A stretch of 64,000 bases of DNA, from the NCBI RefSeq assembly GCF_047663525.1, contig NC_092617.1, forward strand, positions 5,809,501 to 5,873,500. The letters are read 5' to 3'. The position numbers were made by a program, and so were the translations under genes. Under the pieces are notes generated by a model. The model worked only from the letters and a program-made list of their open reading frames with translations, was not told where the DNA came from and did not search any database. This DNA comes from Anas platyrhynchos (Eukaryota; Chordata; Aves; Anseriformes; Anatidae). Positions 53,974-64,000 of this stretch are shown one piece after another (position 1 is the stretch's first letter; every line of letters begins with the position of its first letter).

Positions 53974-54371
53974 TCCCAAACATCTCCGGCTTCCCCTTCA
54001 GCAGCTACCACATGGCATGGGTGCGACAGGCGCCCGGGAAGGGGCTCGAGTGGGTCGCGAGCATTTACAGTGATGGTAGTAGCCCATGGTACGCGCCGGC
54101 GGTGAAGGGACGCTTCACCATCTCCAGGAACAACGGGCAGAGCACGGCCACCCTGCAGATGAACAGCCTCAAGGCCGAAGACACCGCCACCTACTACTGC
54201 GCGAAAGCTGCTGGTAGTTATGGTGGTGGTGCTCCTGCTTGGGTTGATGGTGCTGTTGGTGCTGGAGCTGCTGGAAACACTGGTTGTGGTACTGGTCAGG
54301 CTGATGGTGTTGGTGATGCTGTTGGTGATATTTATGATGGTCCTGGTGACTCTAATATTTTCAGCCATTAA
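53974..54371 (+). pseudogene. V46: V15-like body with a different tail
   Basis: Body identical to V15 up to 54206 (gcgaaa after the FR3 cysteine). The tail then switches to [39 protein letters not shown] and stops at 54371. The same tail family occurs on V28. The switch marks the right end of the identical duplication. Confidence 0.85.
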
Positions 54372-54627
54372 CACTACCAGCTCTACCACCACTCCAAGCA
54401 CTACCAGCACCACCTCTCGTGCAGTAGTAGGTGGCGGTGTCTTCGGCCTTGAGGCTGTTCATCTGCAGGGTGGCCGTGCTCTGCCCGTTGTTCCTGGAGA
54501 TGGTGAAGCGTCCCTTCACCGCCGGCGCGTACTCTGTGTAACTACCATCATCGTCAATACCCGCGACTGCTTCGAGCCCCTTCCCGGCTGCCTGTTGCAC
54601 CCAGTCCATGCCGTAGCTGCTGAAGGT
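54361..54627 (-). pseudogene. V47: V body from CDR1, tail F
   Basis: It starts at FSSYGMDW, cut from the left part of FR1 and joined in the same orientation to the end of V48's tail. FR2 is altered ([14 protein letters not shown]); [16 protein letters not shown] and YYCTR follow. The tail [17 protein letters not shown] is class F. Confidence 0.83.
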
Positions 54628-54684
54628 TCAGCAAATTATTTGGGGTGGAATGCCAGGGATCTGGGTGATCAAGATGAGCGATGT

Positions 54685-54716
<32 letters not shown>

Positions 54717-55097
54717 CCACCACAATCAATGCCAAGACCGTCAACATCACCAAGACCATTTTTAATGTCACCACCAGCATCAATGTAACCAGCACCAGGA
54801 GCACCAGCAATGTCACTACCAGCAGCTGTAGTATAACTACTAGCACTTTTCGCGCAGTAGTAGGTGGCGGTGTCTTCGGCCTTGAGGCTGTTCATCTGCA
54901 GGGTGAGCGTGCTCTGCCCGTTGTTCCTGGAGATGGTGAAGCGTCCCTTCACCGCCGGCGCGTAGTAAGTGCTACTACCACTGCTGTTAATACTCGCGAC
55001 GTACTCGAGCCCCTTCCCGGGTGCCTGTCGCACCCAGTTCATGCCGTAGTAGCTGAAGCTGAAGTCCGAGCCCTTGCAGACCCAGGTCAAGGCTCCC
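54628..55097 (-). pseudogene. V48: V body with tail A
   Basis: FR1 starts at [18 protein letters not shown]; the acceptor is gone, replaced at the junction with V49's intron. [16 protein letters not shown] (V37 CDR2). The class A tail [18 protein letters not shown] is open with IDC and a glycine run, then fuses to V47. Confidence 0.84.
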
Positions 55098-55135
55098 CGA
55101 GGCTGAGCCCACCGCTCTCTGTCCTTCCTCCCCAG

Positions 55136-55503
55136 GGCTGCGGGCGGCCGAGACCTTGGATGAGTCCAGAGGGGGCCTCGTGAGTCCCGGGGGGTCCCTG
55201 ACCCTGGTCTGCAAGGGCTCCGGATACACCTTCAGCAGCTACGGCATGCAGTGGGTGCGACAGGCACCCGGGAAGGCGCTCGAAAGGGTCGCGAGTATTA
55301 ACAGCGATGGTAGTAGCACATACTACGCGTCGGCGGTGAAGGGACGCTTTACCATCTCCAGGAACAACGGGCAGAGCACGGCCACCCTGCAGATGAACAG
55401 CCTCAAGGCCGAAGACACCGCCACGTACTACTGCGCGAGAGGTGATGATAGTGGTGGTTGGAGTATTGATAGTGCTGATGGCGTTGATGGGTCAAAATAC
55501 TAA
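55136..55503 (+). pseudogene. V49: V exon without leader, short tail
   Basis: Intron 3' end and acceptor present; [46 protein letters not shown]. The tail [20 protein letters not shown] stops at 55503 and matches the V04 tail family. Confidence 0.85.
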
Positions 55504-55911
55504 CATCACCAGTACGATTATCAGGACCAGAACCAGAACAAATATCACCAGCAGCACCAGGAGCAGCATCAATTTCATTAGGATCACAAGAACCACCGTA
55601 AGCACATTTCGCGCAGTAGTAGGTGGCGGTGTCTTCGGCCTTGAGGCTGTTCATCTGCAGGGTGGCCGTGCTCTGCCCGTTGTTCCTGGAGATGGTGAAG
55701 CGTCCCTTCACCGCCGGCGCGTAGTATGTGCCACTACCACTGCTGTAAATACCCGCGACGAACTCGAGCCCCTTCCCGGGTGCCTGTCGCACCCAATACA
55801 TTTCGTTGCTGCTGAAGGTGAAGCCGGAGGCCTTGCAGACCAGGGTCAGGGACCCCCCAGGACTCACGAGGCCCCCTCCGGACTCATCCAAGGTCTCGGC
55901 CGCCCGCAGCC
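55490..55911 (-). pseudogene. V50: V exon without leader, cysteine tail
   Basis: Acceptor intact; [23 protein letters not shown]. The tail [20 protein letters not shown] then [18 protein letters not shown] is open and unlike the main classes, with three cysteines. It converges on V49. Confidence 0.85.
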
Positions 55912-55943
55912 CTGGGGAGGAAGGACAGAGAGCGGTGGGCTTC

Positions 55944-56344
55944 TGAGTCCTGGGGGGTCCCTGACCCTGGTCTGCAAGGGCTCCGGATACACCTTCAGCA
56001 GCTACTGGATGTATTGGGTGCGACAGGCACCAGGGAAGGCGCTCGAATATGTCGCACAAATTAACCCTGGTGGTAGTAGCACTTACTACGCGCCGGCGGT
56101 GAAGGGACGCTTCACCATCTCCAGGAACGACGGGCAGAGCACGCTCACCCTGCAGATGAACAGCCTCAAGGCCGAAGACACCGCCACCTACTACTGCGCG
56201 AGAGGTTATGCTGGTAGTGGTTATGGTAGTTGTGCTCATCCTGGTGAGATTGGTGGTGCTGCTGGAGCTGCTGGCATTGTTCATGGCCCAGGGAATACAC
56301 CCGACACAACCAGTCCCAGCTTCCCGCAGCTCTTCTCACCATGA
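55944..56344 (+). pseudogene. V51: V from FR1 SPGG, tail E
   Basis: It starts at [10 protein letters not shown] after a cut intron of V50; [33 protein letters not shown]. The class E tail [20 protein letters not shown] ends [17 protein letters not shown] at 56344, overlapping V52. Confidence 0.85.
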
Positions 56345-56697
56345 ATACGGACAGCACCAGCACCAACGCCACCATGGTCATCATCAGGAAGGGCACCAAT
56401 ACTGTCAGCACCACCAGCAGCACCATCAAGAGCCTGACCACCACGATAGTCTCTCGCGCAGTAGTAGGTGGCGGTGTCTTCGGCCTTGAGGCTGTTCATC
56501 TGCAGGGTGAGCGTGCTCTGCCCATTGTTCCTGGAGATGGTGAAGCGTCCCTTCACTGCCGGCGCGTATCTTGTGGTACTACCATCGCTGCTAATACTCG
56601 TGACGAACTCAAGAGCCTTCCCGGGTGCCTGTCGGATCCATCCCATGTTGTAGCTGCTGAAGTCAAAGCCGGAGCCCTTGCAGACCAGGGTCAGGGA
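56281..56697 (-). pseudogene. V52: V from FR1, tail G
   Basis: FR1 is cut at LTLVC, next to the V53 intron. [40 protein letters not shown]. The tail [19 protein letters not shown] then the class G end stops at 56281. Confidence 0.84.
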
Positions 56698-56739
56698 TTA
56701 TTGAGGCTGAGCCCACCTCTCTCTGTCCTTCCTCCCCAG

Positions 56740-57110
56740 GGCTGCGGGCGGCCTTGATGTTGGATGAATCTGGAGGGACCCTCGTGAGTCCCGGCGGGTC
56801 CCTGACCCTGGTCTGCAAGGGCTCCGGCTTCACCTTCAGCAACTACAGCATGTATTGGGTGCGACAGGCACCCGGGAAGGGGCTCGAATACGTTGCAGCT
56901 ATTAACACTGATGGTACCACAGACTACGCGCCGGCAGTGAAGGGACGCTTCACCATCTCCAGGAACAACGGGCAGAGCACGCTCACCCTGCAGATGAACA
57001 GCCTCAAGGCCGAAGACACCGCCACCTACTACTGTGCGAAAAGTTATGGTGCTGGTTGGAGTGGTGGTAGTGCTGGTGGTGTTGATGGCTGCCAATATTA
57101 TCATCACCAA
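56740..57110 (+). pseudogene. V53: V exon without leader, tail F
   Basis: Acceptor present; [20 protein letters not shown] (changed start), [22 protein letters not shown]. The tail [16 protein letters not shown] is class F but lacks the stop of V59 (tgccaat for tgacagt) and reads on into His-rich triplets. Confidence 0.85.
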
Positions 57111-57551
57111 GGCCATCATAAACATCACAAACACCATCACCAACACCATCAGCATGACCAGTACCACAACCAGTGCCACGAGCAGCTCCAGCATCAGCAG
57201 CACCAGCAATACCTTCACCATAACCCCAACCACCACCACCAGCTTCTTTCGCGCAGTAGTAGGTGGCGGTGTCTTCGGCCTTGAGGCTGTTCATCTGCAG
57301 GGTGAGCGTGCTCTGCCCGTTGTCCCTGGAGATGGTGAAGCGTCCCTCCACCGCCGGCGCGTAGCCTGTCCAACCACCACCAGTGCTAATAGCACCGACG
57401 TATTCGAGCCCCTTCCCAGGTGCCTGTCGCACCCACTGCATGCCCCAGCTGCTGAAGGTGAAGCCGGAGCCCTTGCAGACCAGGGTCAGGGACCCCCCGG
57501 GACTCACGAGGCCCCCTCCGGACTCATCCAAGGTCTCGGCCGCCCGCAGCC
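57085..57551 (-). pseudogene. V54: V exon without leader, tail C variant
   Basis: Acceptor intact; [29 protein letters not shown]. The tail [20 protein letters not shown] then [20 protein letters not shown] is open. The intron is joined to the V55 upstream region. Confidence 0.85.
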
Positions 57552-57582
57552 CTGGGGAGGAAGGACAGAGAGCGCTGGACTT

Positions 57583-57712
57583 CGTTGACTTATTACAAAA
57601 TACCTCAGTGCATTTAAATAACCCAAGGAGAGTTAACCCAATTAATGCCCCCTTGGGCGCCTTCAAATACGCAGCGTCCCCACAGCACCCAGCACCCCTT
57701 CCCTTCCCCACC
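57583..57712 (+). promoter_or_regulatory. V55 upstream region without octamer
   Basis: Same element order as at V06 and V31 (ttgacttatta, aataacccaagg, gttaacccaattaatgc, cgccttcaaatac). No octamer. Confidence 0.55.
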
Positions 57713-58337
57713 ATGAGTCCTCGGCCTCACGCCTTCGCCCTCCTCCTCCTCCTGGCCGCCGTCCCAGGTAGGGCCCGGTCCCGCGGAGGCTGCCGGCGGC
57801 CCCGGCTCCCCACGGCCGTGCGGGGGCCCGTGCCGTGCGGCTGAGCCCACCGCTCTCTGTCCTTCCTCCCCAGGGCTGCGGGCGGCCGAGACCTTGGATG
57901 AGTCCGGAGGGGGCCTCGTGAGTCCCGGGGGATCCCTGACCCTGGTCTGCAAGGCCTCCGGCTTCACCTTCAGCAGCTACGACATGGAGTGGGTGCGACA
58001 GGCACCCGGGAAGGGGCTCGAGTTCGTCGCGGGTATTAGCAGTGGTAGTTACACAAACTACGCGCCGGCGGTGAAGGGACGCTTCACCATCTCCAGGAAC
58101 GACGGGCAGAGCACGGCCACCCTGCAGATGAACAGCCTCAAGGCCGAAGACACCGCCACCTACTACTGCGCGAGAAGTTATGCTCGTACTGGTTGTACTG
58201 GTATTGGTTGGATGGATGCTGTTGCTGGTGCTGCTTGTGCTGCTGGTGCTGCTGGTCTCATCCACAGCCCATGGCAAGGTCCCAACACAACTCATCCCAG
58301 CTCTGCCTGCGTGTTGGTCTGCTACTACTGCTCGTAA
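57713..58337 (+). CDS. V55: leader-bearing IGHV-type segment with tail D
   Basis: Leader 57713-57767, 106-bp intron, V exon from 57874. SSYDMEW, a short CDR2 ([15 protein letters not shown]), [12 protein letters not shown] and YYC. The class D tail [18 protein letters not shown] continues GAACAAGAAG to CVLVCYYCS and a stop at 58337. No RSS. It converges on V56. Confidence 0.8.
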
Positions 58338-58497
58338 CAGGGTCGTGCCATGTGCTACCATCGCTCTGAATACCCGCGACGTACTCAAGTCCCTTCCTGG
58401 GTTCCCGTTGCACCCATCCCATGTGGTAGCTGCTGAAGGTGAAGCCGAAGCCCTTGAAGGCCAGGATCAGGGACTCCCTGGTGCAAGTTTGGGGCAT
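58258..58497 (-). pseudogene. V56: V fragment lacking FR3
   Basis: V02/V07 type: [47 protein letters not shown], then V55 tail antisense. A few changes from V02 show independent drift. Confidence 0.8.
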
Positions 58498-58515
58498 GGA
58501 GCAGTAAATTTGGGC

Positions 58516-58990
58516 TTAATTTAGTACATTGGGGTCAATGGAATGAGTTGGGTTCAGCAAATGATTTGGGGTGGAATGCCAGGGAATTGGGTGATCAAGA
58601 TGAGCGATGTGACCACCACCACCACCAGCACCACCACCACCACAATCAATGCCAAGACCGTCAACATCACCAAGAGCATTTTTAATGTCACCCCAACCAT
58701 CGATGTAACCAGCACCAGGAGCACCAGCAATGTCACTACCAGCAGCTGTAGTATGACTACTAGCACTTTTCGCGCAGTAGTAGGTGGCGGTGTCTTCGGC
58801 CTTGAGGCTGTTCATCTGCAGGGTGGCCGTGCTCTGCCCGTCGTTCCTGGAGATGGTGAAGCGTCCCTTCACCGCCGGCGCGTACTCTGTGTAACTACCA
58901 TCATCGTCAATACCCGCGACCAACTCGAGCCCCTTCCCAGGTGCCTGTCGCACCCACTGCATGCCGTAGTCACTGAAGGTGAAGCCCTGG
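58516..58990 (-). pseudogene. V57: V exon with FR1 deleted, tail A
   Basis: The intron 3' end (cttcctccccag) is fused directly to [11 protein letters not shown], so FR1 is missing but the acceptor remains. [24 protein letters not shown]. The class A tail ([18 protein letters not shown] to [13 protein letters not shown]) stops at 58516. Confidence 0.84.
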
Positions 58991-59011
58991 GGAGGAAGGC
59001 AGAGAGTGGAG

Positions 59012-59187
59012 AGCTCCATTGACTTATTACGAATTAACTCTGCAATGAAATAACCCAAGGAGGGTTAACCCAATTAATGCCCCCTTGGGTGAGTTTTCTA
59101 CAAAAGACCTAATTATGTGGGGCAAAAGAAGCCATGAAAGGCTAAAACATAAAAATTACAAGGTTTAGAACACATTTAATGCACAAA
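59012..59187 (+). promoter_or_regulatory. Orphan V upstream region without a V
   Basis: ttgacttattacgaattaac, aatgaaataacccaagg and gttaacccaattaatgc are present, as upstream of V06, V31 and V55. The sequence then breaks off after ccttgggtgag into unrelated AT-rich sequence and V58. It looks like a promoter whose leader and V were lost. Confidence 0.55.
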
Positions 59188-59381
59188 GCGTGCTCTGCCC
59201 ATTGTTCCTGGAGATGGTGAAGCGTCCCTTCACCGCCGGCGTGTAGGCTGTGCTACTACCACCAGGGTTAATTTGTGCGACATATTCGAGTGCCTTCCCT
59301 GGTGCCTGTCGCACCCAATACATCCAGTAGCTGCTGAAGGTGAAGCCAGAGCCCTTGCAGACCAGGCTCAGGGACCCCCCA
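59188..59381 (-). pseudogene. V58: V fragment FR1 to FR3
   Basis: [55 protein letters not shown], then cut. CDR2 matches V51. The FR3 end and tail are missing. It abuts the V59 intron head to head. Confidence 0.8.
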
Positions 59382-59416
59382 GGCTGAGCCCACCGCTCTC
59401 TGTCCTTCCTCCCCAG

Positions 59417-59772
59417 GGCTGCGGGCGGCCGAGACCTTGGATGAGTCCGGAGGGGGCCTCGTGAGTCCCGGGGGGTCCCTGACCCTGGTCTGCAAGGCCT
59501 CCGGCTTCACCTTCAGCTACTACGACATGTTTTGGGTGCGACAGGCACCTGGGAAGGCGATCGAGTTCGTCGCGGGTATTACCAGTAGTGGTAGTTACAC
59601 AGTCTACGCGCCGGCGGTGAAGGGACGCTTCACCATCTCCAAGAACGACGGGCAGAGCACGCTCACCCTGCAGATGAACAGCCTCAAGGCCGAAGACACC
59701 GCCACCTACTACTGCGCGAAAGGTTATGGTGCTGGTTGGAGTGGTGGTAGTGCTGGTGGTGTTGATGGCTGA
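59417..59772 (+). pseudogene. V59: V exon without leader, tail F
   Basis: Intron end and acceptor present; [44 protein letters not shown]. The class F tail [16 protein letters not shown] stops at 59772. Confidence 0.85.
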
Positions 59773-60231
59773 CAGTATTAGCATCACCAGCGCCGTCATA
59801 AACATCACAAAGCCCATCACCAACACCATCAGCATGACCAGTACCACAACCAGTGCCACGAGCAGCTCCAGCATCAGCAGCACCAGCAATACCTTCACCA
59901 TAACCCCAACCACCACTACCAGCTTCTTTCGCGCAGTAGTAGGTGGCGGTGTCTTCGGCCTTGAGGCTGTTCATCTGCAGGGTGAGCGTGCTCTGCCCGT
60001 TGTTCCTGGAGATGGTGAAGCGTCCCTTCACCGCCGGCGCGTAGCCTGTGGTACTACCAGTGTTGCTAATACGCGCGACCCACTCGAGCCCCTTCCCGGG
60101 TGCCTGTCGCACCCACTGCATTTGGTAGCTGCTGAAGGTGAAGCCGGAGCCCTTGCAGACCAGGGTCAGGGACCCCCCGGGACTCACGAGGCCCCCTCCG
60201 GACTCATCCAAGGTGGCAGCCGCCCGCAGCC
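59765..60231 (-). pseudogene. V60: V exon without leader, tail C variant
   Basis: Acceptor intact; [23 protein letters not shown]. The tail [20 protein letters not shown] then [20 protein letters not shown] is close to V54. The V59/V60 and V53/V54 pairs share the same tail-to-tail core. Confidence 0.85.
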
Positions 60232-60265
60232 CTGGGGAGGAAGGACAGAGAGCGGTGGGCTCAGC

Positions 60266-60470
60266 CTGGGGGGTCCCTGACCCTGGTCTGCAAGGGCTCC
60301 GGCTTCACCTTCAGCAGCTACGGCATGAACTGGGTGCGACAGGCACCCGGGAAGGCGCTCGAGTGGCTTGCGGGTATTGACAACAGTGGTGGTTACACAG
60401 AGTACGCGTCGGCGGTGAAGGGACGCTTCACCATCTCCAGGAACAACGGGCAGAGCTGGTGGTGCTGATG
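60266..60470 (+). pseudogene. V61: V truncated in FR3 (copy of V33)
   Basis: [36 protein letters not shown], then the same jump to tggtggtgctgatgg as V33. FR3 after QS is absent. Confidence 0.84.
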
Positions 60471-60853
60471 GAGATGCTTCTTGTTGCCAGGACAACTTGT
60501 GCCCAGGCCCTTTCCCTGTGCCATGGATGAAGGCAGCAGCACCATCAGCCTCATTAACATAATGATCAATATCAGCGTGAGCAGCACCTTCATCGTCATC
60601 ACCATCATCATCACTTAGTAGTTTAGTGGGTAGTCGTGGTGGTAGGAGGATGGTTGGAGTAGGTGACCTTGTAGCTCCTTTCCAAAATTTTTTTATGAGT
60701 CCGTGGTTCTTTGATCATAATTAACACCGTTGACATCGTCGACAGCATGATAATTATCAGTGCCATCAACATCACCGACACCAACACCACCACCACCACC
60801 AGCATCACCCCCACCAGTGGCACCACCACCACCCCAACCAGTACCGGCAGCAT
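60471..60853. other. Triplet-rich spacer, diverged copy of 43777-44203
   Basis: The same GAT/ATC/ACC-rich sequence and unique core (gaccttgtagctcctttcca) as after V33, with substitutions and small indels. No V framework. Confidence 0.55.
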
Positions 60854-61278
60854 TCAGCAGGCCGGGTGTCCAGCAGAGCCAAATTCATTTTGGGGATTTA
60901 CACCAGTGGTAGCAATACGGGCTGCAGCAGCACCATCAATCCGATAACCCCAATTATAACTACTACCATCAGCTTTCGCGCAGTAGTAGGTGGCGGTGTC
61001 CTCGGCCTTGAGGCTGTTCATCTGCAGGGTGACCGTGCTCTGCGCGTTGTCCCTGGAGATGGTGAAGCGTCCTTTCACCGCCGGCGCGTAGACTGTGTAA
61101 CTACTACTGTAGCTGATACCCGCAACATACTCCAACCCCTTCCCAGGCGCCTGTCGCAGCCACTCCATGGTGTAGTCTTTAAAGCTGAAGTCGGAGCCCT
61201 TGCAGACCAGGGCCAGGGACCCCCCGGGACTCACTAGGCCCCCTCCGGTCTCGTCCAACGTCGCGGCCGCCCGCAGCC
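60854..61278 (-). pseudogene. V62: distinct-subfamily V exon (copy of V34)
   Basis: The same V residues as V34 ([36 protein letters not shown]), so the body is conserved between the two copies. The tail is longer, [20 protein letters not shown] then [18 protein letters not shown]. Confidence 0.85.
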
Positions 61279-61321
61279 CTGCGGAGGAAGGACAGAGAGC
61301 GGTGGGCTCAGCCTGGGGGAT

Positions 61322-61612
61322 CCTTGATCCTTACAACCAGTACTATCAGCATTTTTCGCGCAGTAGTAGGTGGCGGTGTCCTCGGCCTTGAGGCTGTTCA
61401 TCTGCAGGGTGGCCGTGCTCTGCCCGTTGTTCCTGGAGATGGTGAAGCGTCCCTCCACCGCCGGCAAGTACCAAATTTTACCATCACTCCAAATACCCGC
61501 GACGTTTTCGAGCCCCTTCCCGGGTGCCTGTCGCACCCACTCCATGTTGTAGCTGCTGAAGGTGAAGCCGGAGGCCTTTCAGACCAGGGTCAGGGACCCC
61601 CTAGTGCAAGTT
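61322..61612 (-). pseudogene. V63: V body tandem to V62 (copy of V35)
   Basis: [40 protein letters not shown]. The sequence before FR1 is the cttgcac-type junction (ctagtgcaagtttgg on the plus strand), and the FR1 cysteine codon region is altered (tttcagacc). Same orientation as V62. Confidence 0.82.
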
Positions 61613-61638
61613 TGGGTCATGGATTAGGAAATTTGGGC

Positions 61639-61904
61639 TTAATTTAGTACCTTGGGGTCAATGGAATGAGTTTGGTTCAGGAAATGATTTGGGGTGGAAT
61701 GCCAGGGATTTGGGTGATCAAGATGACCAATGTGACCAGCAGCACCACCACCACCACCACAATCAATACCAAGACCGTCAACATCACCAAGACCATTTTT
61801 AATGTCACCACCAGCATCGATGTAACCAGCACCAGTAGCACCAGTAATATCACTACCAGGAGCTGTAGTATAACTACTAGCACTTTTCACGCAGTAGTAG
61901 GAGG
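61639..61904 (-). pseudogene. V64: FR3 end plus tail A only (copy of V36)
   Basis: SYYCVK and a class A tail open to 61639; the V body is missing as in V36, with the same cccgcagccccggggttgac upstream. Confidence 0.82.
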
Positions 61905-63130
61905 ACGCCCGCAGCCCCGGGGTTGACCTGGCGGAGCAGTTACATCGTCCAGCCATCAAAGGGTTAACATAAAAAGGCCCAGGTGTAGCCAAATTTTGGC
62001 ACATTCAACCCATTCTGCAATGGGTGCTGCAGGAAATTACCCTAAAATTCCAAAAGATGCATGTATTTTGTCAAAAAAGGTGTTCAAAGCAAAGATATCT
62101 CCATATTTGCCCCCAAACTCAACACGTGGACCCAAACTCGCTGATATTTGGGTGAAAAAGTGGCCATCTAGGCAACGAGGGGAACCTGGCTTTGGGCTTG
62201 GTGCAAGATGTTGGGCTCGGAGTAGGGAATTTGGGTTCGTTTAAGGGAATTTGGGGTCAGAGAAAGGAATTTGGGCTCGGAGAAAGGAATTTGGGCTCGG
62301 AGAATGGAATTTGGGCTCAGGGAAGGGAATTTGGTCTTAAAGAATTTGCCAAAAATGGGAATCCTTTTGCCCCTTTGTCCATTTGGACCCCAAATACAGA
62401 CATTTTTCTGCCTGTTTTGAGCATTCAGACTCCAAAAATAAAAGTATTTTCCCATTTCTGACCATCTTTCCTCCAAATACAGGCTCTCATCACCTCTTGA
62501 CCTCAGTAGGGGCATTTTTTGCCCTTTCCTGGCTATTTTTGCCCCAAATGTGCTCGCGTTTGGCTCTATATGCCTTCTTTGCCCCAAAACATGAGTATTT
62601 GACTCATTCTGGGGGGCATTGTGGCCCCATGATGAGGATTCTTTACCTTTTCTTGATAGTTTGGTGCAAATAATACACAATTCCTGCTTTTTAACACTAA
62701 AATTCATCAAAATGGGATGTTGATTATTATTCTTGCCATTTAGACACCTATCAGATGGATTTTTTCCTCTTTTTCCCAATTTTTTCCAAAATACCAATAT
62801 TTTTTTAAGATTTTTGGGCCAGCTGAGTCCAAAATGCGGGAATTCATCCCAATTCTAGGCTGGAAACCCCCAATTTGAGAAGTTTTTGCTGAGCCCTGCC
62901 TCGGGTGCCCACCCAAGCGCAGCCAGCCAGGTGTCTGCGCGGGGGCTATTTCTGGGCAGAAAACGAGTTATTTTGGTACCGCCTGAAACCTCAGCAGCTG
63001 GAGCAGCCCCGAAACGTGGCTGTTTTCTGTTTTCTGGACCCATTTTTTGCCTCCACACCTGGGGCCGGGGGCGGGAAGGCGCCGTGGGCACAAAAGCTCC
63101 GTGCCGGGAAGGTTGTAGGGGAGGAGATTG
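61905..63130. other. Spacer with reversed spacer S (copy of 45214-46430)
   Basis: Diverged duplicate of the earlier spacer, ending at the same ggaaggttgtaggggaggag. No gene is seen. Confidence 0.6.
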
Positions 63131-63620
63131 CAATTAATTAATTACACGTCCACGAGTGCTAATTGCATGTGAGAGATTGCAATTAATTAATTACACATCC
63201 ATAAGTGATAATTGCAATTAAATGCAATTAAATCACTCAGTGCCCATAAGTGATAATTACATTGGAGGGATTGCAATTAATTCAATGTCCATAAGTGATA
63301 ATTGCATGTGAGAGATTGCAATTAATTAATTACACATCCACAAATGATAATTGCACGGGAGAGATCGCAATTAAGTAATTCAAGGCCCATAAATGATCAT
63401 TATATGGGAGAAATCATAATTAAATAATTCGTTCTCAATAAGTGATGATGACGTGGATTCAATTAAATAATTTATTAAAAAATAATCAATAAAATAATTA
63501 AATAATTAAATGATCGTTCAATTAAATAAATAATTGTATAAATAGATAGGCAGATAAATAGATAAATAATTAAATAAATAAATAAATAAATAGATAAATA
63601 GATAAATTAAAAAAAAACAA

Positions 63621-63659
<39 letters not shown>

Positions 63660-64000
63660 ATAGCGGGACGATTAAATAAATAAATAATTGGGTAATCGAA
63701 CGGTTGACTTATTAAATAAATAAATAAATAAATGGTTGAATAATTAAGCGATGAGCAGACCCCGGAGACTGCAATTAAATAATTCCAAGTCCTTGAGCAA
63801 TGATTACATGGAAAAAAAAAAAGGTAATTAAATAATTTGATCCCAATAATTGTTGATTACATAAAAGAGATTAAATTAAATGATTTATTGCCAATAAGTG
63901 TTAATTACATTAAAGAGTTTGCAATTGAATAATTGATTATCCATGAGTGATGAGGGAAATTGTAATTAAATAATTGATTCTCCATAATTTATGAGCAGGC
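63131..64000. other. AT-rich spacer (copy of 46430-47400), runs off the window
   Basis: The same gcaattaaataatt and ataagtgataattg motifs and (aata)n runs as the earlier spacer, with differing microsatellite lengths. The next V cluster probably lies beyond the edge. Confidence 0.75.

Overview
The window looks like a piece of a GC-rich bird microchromosome. Two host genes that flank the T-cell receptor alpha/delta locus in mammals, METTL3 and SALL2, lie next to a dense array of immunoglobulin heavy-chain type variable segments. The V segments carry the avian framework signature ([45 protein letters not shown]). Short introns packed with G/C-rich minisatellites also fit an avian microchromosome. 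I see no constant region, no J segment and no convincing recombination signal.

Layout. 1-6599 (minus): the first three coding exons of METTL3, the m6A methyltransferase catalytic subunit, spaced by minisatellites. 6600-7170: its promoter, crowded with YY1-type and X-box-type motifs. 7300-8440: two candidate 3' exons of an unidentified minus-strand transcript. 9766-20436 (minus): SALL2, with a giant second exon whose middle is three heptapeptide arrays, plus two alternative first exons. 20437-20850: SALL2 CpG promoter. 20880-21620: minisatellite. 21690-25240: AT-rich spacer. 25330-25410: a cluster of Ig octamers. 25475-26230: minisatellite.

26574-45213 and 48845-61904: about 64 V segments and relics, named here V01 to V64 from left to right. 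They alternate strands almost strictly, so that V bodies meet head to head through FR1/intron remnants and tail to tail through D-like sequence fused to FR3. Eight keep a leader exon and splice sites (V06, V14, V20, V24, V31, V37, V45, V55); only V37 has a perfect octamer promoter. The rest are 5'-truncated or internally deleted. The layout is that of a gene-conversion donor bank, as known for the chicken heavy chain, where V pseudogenes with fused D donate sequence to one rearranged V.

Fused tails fall into classes used below. [19 protein letters not shown] type, long. [19 protein letters not shown] type. [23 protein letters not shown] type, cysteine-rich. [19 protein letters not shown] type. 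[18 protein letters not shown] type. F: short, [14 protein letters not shown] or [14 protein letters not shown] then a stop. [15 protein letters not shown] type.

Duplication shaped the array. About 4.95 kb at 29087-34040 recurs at 49253-54206 with a constant offset of 20166 and no difference seen. A more diverged copy of 43.5-47.4 kb lies at 60.2-64.0 kb. Coordinates of splice sites and motifs were counted by hand and may be off by a base or two.
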